Origin: CAWJPY01 sp963844865
GTDB lineage: Bacteria; Acidobacteriota; Thermoanaerobaculia; Thermoanaerobaculales; Sulfomarinibacteraceae
Assembly (NCBI GenBank): GCA_963844865.1
Contig: CAWJPY010000026.1
Span: 1 to 34,544, forward strand
Direction: 5' to 3'
DNA length: 34,544 bases
Part shown: piece by piece, positions 30,600 through 34,544 of the stretch
Layout: each line of letters starts with the position of its first letter
Position numbering within the stretch: the first letter of the stretch is position 1
Program-made: the position numbers and the translations under genes
The notes under the pieces: generated by a model
Told to the model about the DNA's origin: nothing
Databases searched by the model: none
The model's input: the letters and a program-made list of their open reading frames with translations, nothing else

Positions 30600-31700
30600 C
30601 CACCGCGCGACAGCTCGGCATGACCATCGGCCGAATGCGACCGGCCTGAACAACGCCATCACCGACGTGAAGGGGGTCCGAGTCGGCCATTGGACGCGCA
30701 TGGAGGACGACGTGAAGATCCCCGGGTGGCCGGTGACCACGGCTGTTCGAACCGGCGTCACGGCCATCGTCCCCGGGGGCGGGGACGTTTCAAACAACGC
30801 CTGGTCGCCGGCGGATTCATCCTCAACGGCGTCGGCGAGATGGCGGGACTCACACAAGTGATGGAGTGGGGATGGCTCGAGACGCCGATCCTGCTGACAA
30901 ACTCGCATTCGGTCGGGCCGGGTGCACAGCGGCGTCATCGAGTACATGAGCAAACGGTACCCCGAGCTCGGTACCGAGACCGACGTCGTGCTCCCGGTCG
31001 TCGGCGAGACGGACGACTCGTTTCTCAACGACGTCCGCGTGGGTGTCAACTCGGCCAACGACGCGATCAAGGCGATCCAGAGCGCGCGTGACGGTGCCGT
31101 GCAACAGGGATCGGTGGGCGCGGGCACCGGAATGATCACCTTCGATTTCGCCGGTGGAATCGGAAGCTCCTCGCGCACGCTGACGCTCGAAGAAGGCAAC
31201 TTCACCGTCGGCGTTCTGGTCCTTTCGAACTTCGGCCAAATGCGAAACCTCACGGTGGACGGTCGCGTCGTCGGTCGCGATCTCGATCTCCTCTTCTCGC
31301 GTGAAGCACGGCGAGGAGCGTCCTACGGCTCGATCATCGGAGTCGTCGCGACGGACCTCCCTCTGCTCAGCAGCCAGCTCAGTCGCATCGCGAAACGAGC
31401 GGCGCTCGGGTTGGGCCGCGCGGGCTCCTACGCCGCGTCGTCGAGCGGAGAGATCATTCTCGCGTTCAGCACCGCGAACCGCATGCCCCGTCCCAGCGCG
31501 CGGGCATCAAATTCCTCAACCTCAAATGCGTCTCCGACGCCAATATCGATCTCATCTACGAGGCGACGATCGAGGCGACAGAGGAAGCTGTCCTGAATGC
31601 AATCTTCTGCTCCGGCGGAATGTCGGGTCGCGCCAACCGGACGCGCCGCCCTCTGCCCCAGGACATCGTGATCGAACGGCTGCAACAGGGAGGCGAATTC
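30600..31700 (+). pseudogene. P1-family peptidase, diverged and frameshifted copy
   Basis: It contains the P1 blocks 'GLNNAITDVKGVRVGHWTRM', 'GGFILNGVGEMAGLTQ', 'GAGTGMITFDFAGGIGSSSR', the self-cleavage region 'SYGSIIGVVATDLPLLSSQL', and 'EATEEAVLNAIFCSGG'. They lie in at least four pieces of different frame, with breaks near 30,640, 30,790, 30,920 and 31,500. The longest unbroken piece is 30,922-31,500. As in the other copy there is no clear independent start between ligase and peptidase. It is joined to the HDAC-like copy through 'GGEFMKVIEK'. Confidence 0.8.
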
Positions 31701-32703
31701 ATGAAAGTCATTGAGAAGTACAACGACGATCGCCACAACCCTCAATGGAAGTTCCAGCTCGGACCCGAGACGTACGAGGTCCGCGACACCCCGAAGCGCG
31801 TGGAGGTGATCAAGAAAGTCCTCGCCGACGACGACCGGTTCGAGGCCGTGACGCGCGAACCGATTTCCCGAGCGGCTGATTGCCCGGCTCCATCCCTACC
31901 ACGACTACATCCGAAGGACCGCGAACTCTGCCGGAGGGTGAGGAGATCTATCCCGATCTGTTTCCCGGCGAGGGGAGCGCATCTTCCGAAATACGCCGAC
32001 CCACTCTGGGGCGGCATCTGGTGCACCGACGCGGTCACGCCGATCATGAGCCGGACTTACGAGGTCGCGCGGGCTCCGCCGAGTGCGCGTTGACCGGGGC
32101 CCACATGCTGCGCGATCGACGCGCGGGAGGTCTACGCTCTCTGCCGGCCATCCGGCCATCACGCCGGTCCGCGCGTGTTCGGCGGCTACTGCTACTTCAA
32201 CAACGTCGCGGCGGCCGCCGAGATCTCGCCCCGCACGGCAAGGTGGCGATCTTCGACATCGACTATCACCACGGAAACGGAACCCAGGAGTTCTTCGAAG
32301 AGCGCAAGGACATCTTCACGGCTCGATCCACGGCGACCCGGCACGGGAGTATCCCTACTTCTGGGGTTACGCGGACGAGAAGGGCAAGGGTCAGGGCGAG
32401 GGTGCGAATCTCAACCTCCCTCTGCCGCTCGGGAGCGGTGAGCCCTACCTCGAGGCCGTCGACCGCGCCGTGACGGCGATGGCGATTCAACCCGATTTTC
32501 TGATCGTCGGCGGCCGGCTTCGACACTCACGCGACGATCCGATCGGGGGATTCCTTCTCCAGACGGAGTACACCGAGGTCGCCAGGCGACTCGCCGGACT
32601 CGGATTACCAACGCTCGTCTGCCAGGAGGGCGGCTACAACCTCGACGTCCTAGCGGCGTGCGTGCGGTCCTTCCTGCTCGGGTTCGAGGGTCGGGGCCGT
32701 TGA
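31701..32703 (+). pseudogene. HDAC/acetylpolyamine amidohydrolase family, diverged and frameshifted copy
   Basis: It begins 'MKVIEKYNDDRHNPQWKFQL' at ATG 31,701, homologous to the start of the 24,696 gene. Conserved pieces appear in alternating frames: 'WCTDAVTPIMSRTYEVA', 'RVFGGYCYFNNVAAAAE', 'IFDIDYHHGNGTQEFFEE', 'YPYFWGYADEKGKGQGEG' and 'LVCQEGGYNLDVL'. Breaks occur near 31,850, 31,930, 32,070, 32,115, 32,235, 32,322 and 32,515. The third Zn-ligand region is broken as well ('IVGG-RLRHSRDDP'). From ~32,656 to the stop it is identical to the left copy. Confidence 0.82.
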
Positions 32704-32938
32704 CGGTCCACGCTTCGCCCCCACCGGGTGGCCGTTCCATGCAGACGAATCCTCAATGGTCGGGAGTGTCGGTTGGCGTTGACCTGTCGGAGCGCTCGCC
32801 GCGGTGACCGCTCCGCTCCCTCCAGCGAGCACGCGATCGTGGGATCCTCGCTCCTGGCGCCGGTCCGCGGATGGGCGCCGGATCTCGGCTAGTTCGAGGT
32901 AGCGGGCCCGGCGCTCTTCCGTCCGGCGGCGGAGGAGA

Positions 32939-34543
32939 TCACGGCGTCCTGGCCAGACGGAACCCGGCGACGCGAGATGCATAGTCGGGAGGGGGAGCCT
33001 GCCGCTCGGCCGAGCGGCACCACCCGGCCTCATTCGCCCACCCGCCGCCTCGACCCACCCGGCCCGGGCCCGTCGCGGGCCCCGTGGGGTCGGTGACCGC
33101 GGAGGTGGGATAGGGTGCGTACCAGTCGGCGACCAGTTCCCAGACGTTGCCGTGGACGTCGGAGAGCCCCCACGGGTTCGGCGACTTCTGGCCGACAGGG
33201 TGCGATCTGTCCCCGGCATCGCCGCACCACCACATGTGCGCATCGTGGGCGCTACAGGCGACGCAGTCGATGTCGTCGCACTCCAGCACGTCACCGTAGG
33301 AGAAGCGTGTCGCCGTCCCCGCCCGCGCCGCGCGCTCCCACTCCGCCTCGGTCGGCAGCCGGTACTTCGTGGACCCCAGGTGGGCGTTCAGCTTCCCGAT
33401 GAAGCTTTCCGGCGCACAGTCGGACCCGGTGGCGCCGCCGCAGATGTCATTCCAGGTGATGCAGTACGCGGGGTAGTTGTCTCCGACGCCGTAGTCGCCG
33501 TGCCAGGTCTGGCACCCAACGGGCGGGCTCGAGCCCATGACGGCGCGCCACTGGAGCTGCGTCACTTCGGTCTTCCCCACGTAGTAGTCATTCGTCAGCG
33601 TCACGGTGTGCAGCGTCTCGTCTTTTGCGAAGGGGTTGGTGCTGGTGTCGTCGCGGCCCCGCTCGGTCGCCGGCGAGCCCATCTGGAACGTCCCCGCCGG
33701 GATGCGCACCATCCTCAGCGGCACGCCGCCCGGCAGCATGACCGTGATCTCGGCGGCCCCCTCCTGGGTCACGGCGAAGGACGCCCCGTGCACCATGATG
33801 CTCTGCGTCCGGTCGGCCCCGGTGTTGGCCTCGAGACGGTAGCTGACGGGGCCGTTCCCGCTGCCGGTGGCCCCGCCCGTGACCTGGATCCACGAGGCGG
33901 TCGGGTTCGCCGTCCAGCCGCACCCCGCCGGCGCCGTGACCGTGAAGCTCCCGGTCCCCGCACCCGCCCCGTGGGAGCGGCCGGTCGGATCGAGGGCGTA
34001 GGTGCACGCCGGTGCCCCCGCCTGGGTCACCGTGAAGGTCTCGCCCGCGACTCGTTTGGCCGCCACTCCCACCGGCGGCGGTCCGGGCACGTCGATGGTT
34101 CCGGTCCGCGGCGAGGTGCCGGGGTTGGCCTCGAGGTGGTAGCTCACCGTGCCGTTCCCGCTGCCGCTGCCCTGGGTGATGCGGATCCACGAGGCGCTCG
34201 GGCTCGCCCTCCAGGCGCAGCCTGCCGGCGCCGTCACCGCGAAGCTCCCGGTCTCCTCCCCCGCTCCGTGGCTGCGGCTCGTGGGGTCGATGGCGTAGCT
34301 GCACGGAGACGGCCCGACCCGAGCCGGGATGGCGATGGGGTCCCCGGAGCGGTTGTCGACAACGGAGGCGTAGGCGAAGAATCGTCCTTCTGCGGTCATG
34401 GTCCTCAGGACCGCGTACCCGTCGTAGACCGCATCCGCGGTCACCTTTCGGAAGACCTTGTTCTCCTGCCGATATCCGTAGGCGGGCAACCAGTAGCTCC
34501 TGCTCCCGAGCTGGACGCCGTCCGCCCGGTAGAGGTCGGCGGT
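32939..34543 (-). CDS. Large exported protein, inverted partial copy (N-terminus beyond the window)
   Basis: It is the inverted duplicate of the 3' half of the 20,556-23,441 gene, covering the end of module 2, both BACON-like domains and the SUMF1/EgtB/PvdO domain. It differs by very few residues (for example 'GDPIAIPARVG' for 'GDPITIPARVG' and 'YALDPTGRS' for 'YALNPTGRS'). The frame is open to the last base of the window. The gap 32,704-32,938 duplicates 23,442-23,676 and holds no gene. Confidence 0.85.
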   Translation of the reverse strand, partial: TADLYRADGVQLGSRSYWLPAYGYRQENKVFRKVTADAVYDGYAVLRTMTAEGRFFAYASVVDNRSGDPIAIPARVGPSPCSYAIDPTSRSHGAGEETGSFAVTAPAGCAWRASPSASWIRITQGSGSGNGTVSYHLEANPGTSPRTGTIDVPGPPPVGVAAKRVAGETFTVTQAGAPACTYALDPTGRSHGAGAGTGSFTVTAPAGCGWTANPTASWIQVTGGATGSGNGPVSYRLEANTGADRTQSIMVHGASFAVTQEGAAEITVMLPGGVPLRMVRIPAGTFQMGSPATERGRDDTSTNPFAKDETLHTVTLTNDYYVGKTEVTQLQWRAVMGSSPPVGCQTWHGDYGVGDNYPAYCITWNDICGGATGSDCAPESFIGKLNAHLGSTKYRLPTEAEWERAARAGTATRFSYGDVLECDDIDCVACSAHDAHMWWCGDAGDRSHPVGQKSPNPWGLSDVHGNVWELVADWYAPYPTSAVTDPTGPATGPGRVGRGGGWANEAGWCRSAERQAPPPDYASRVAGFRLARTP

Positions 34544-34544
34544 G

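Larger units (their letters stand above)
28207..34544 (-). repeat. Right arm of the giant inverted repeat (runs off the window)
   Basis: This is the reverse complement of 21,836-28,192, with 19 fewer bases. 28,207-~29,573 and ~32,656-34,544 differ from the partner by only a few bases, including single-base deletions. 29,574-32,655 is a diverged homologue with many indels. The true outer end lies beyond the window. Confidence 0.95.

Overview
This is a GC-rich bacterial chromosome segment with no rRNA, tRNA, phage or CRISPR locus. The protein repertoire suggests an Acidobacteriota-like bacterium known mainly from metagenomes: an octaheme cytochrome, a two-module surface protein with BACON domains and a SUMF1/EgtB/PvdO domain, PknB-type kinase fragments, and many secreted amide hydrolases. 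The taxonomy is inference only.

Left part (1-9.2 kb). A truncated ECF sigma factor gene is followed by a decayed ddaH copy, a DUF4143-type AAA ATPase beside a 32-bp palindrome, a vapBC-type toxin-antitoxin pair, an orphan octaheme cytochrome c, an exported C69 dipeptidase, and a choloylglycine-hydrolase-like lipoprotein. Gene gaps carry copies of several short dispersed repeats.

Middle (9.2-20.5 kb). A 34-aa membrane peptide precedes a truncated radical SAM gene in which TGA replaces the third cluster cysteine. Then come a ferritin-like protein, intact ddaH, a Dabb protein, an exported WD40 propeller, a MarR-GNAT/S41 protease operon, a pentapeptide-repeat-like protein, a methyltransferase, arginase, and a flavin reductase/EamA transporter pair.

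Right part (20.5-34.5 kb). A 961-aa surface protein is followed on the other strand by a cassette encoding an ATP-grasp ligase fused to a P1 (DmpA-type) peptidase, and an HDAC/acetylpolyamine-amidohydrolase family protein. A divergent gene for an exported receiver-like protein and a Ser/Thr kinase fragment follow. At about 28.2 kb the sequence folds back on itself, and everything from 21,836 to 28,192 reappears inverted up to the window edge. The outermost and innermost portions of the two arms are nearly identical. The ATP-grasp/P1/HDAC block of the right arm is a clearly diverged homologue full of frameshifts. This is either a real inverted duplication with a decaying second operon or an assembly/fold-back artefact.

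Functionally, the window is rich in enzymes that cut or form amide and guanidino bonds: C69, CBAH-like, DDAH, arginase, S41, P1, HDAC-like and ATP-grasp. The most novel unit is the ATP-grasp-P1-HDAC cassette. The most puzzling small locus is the radical SAM remnant with the in-frame UGA.
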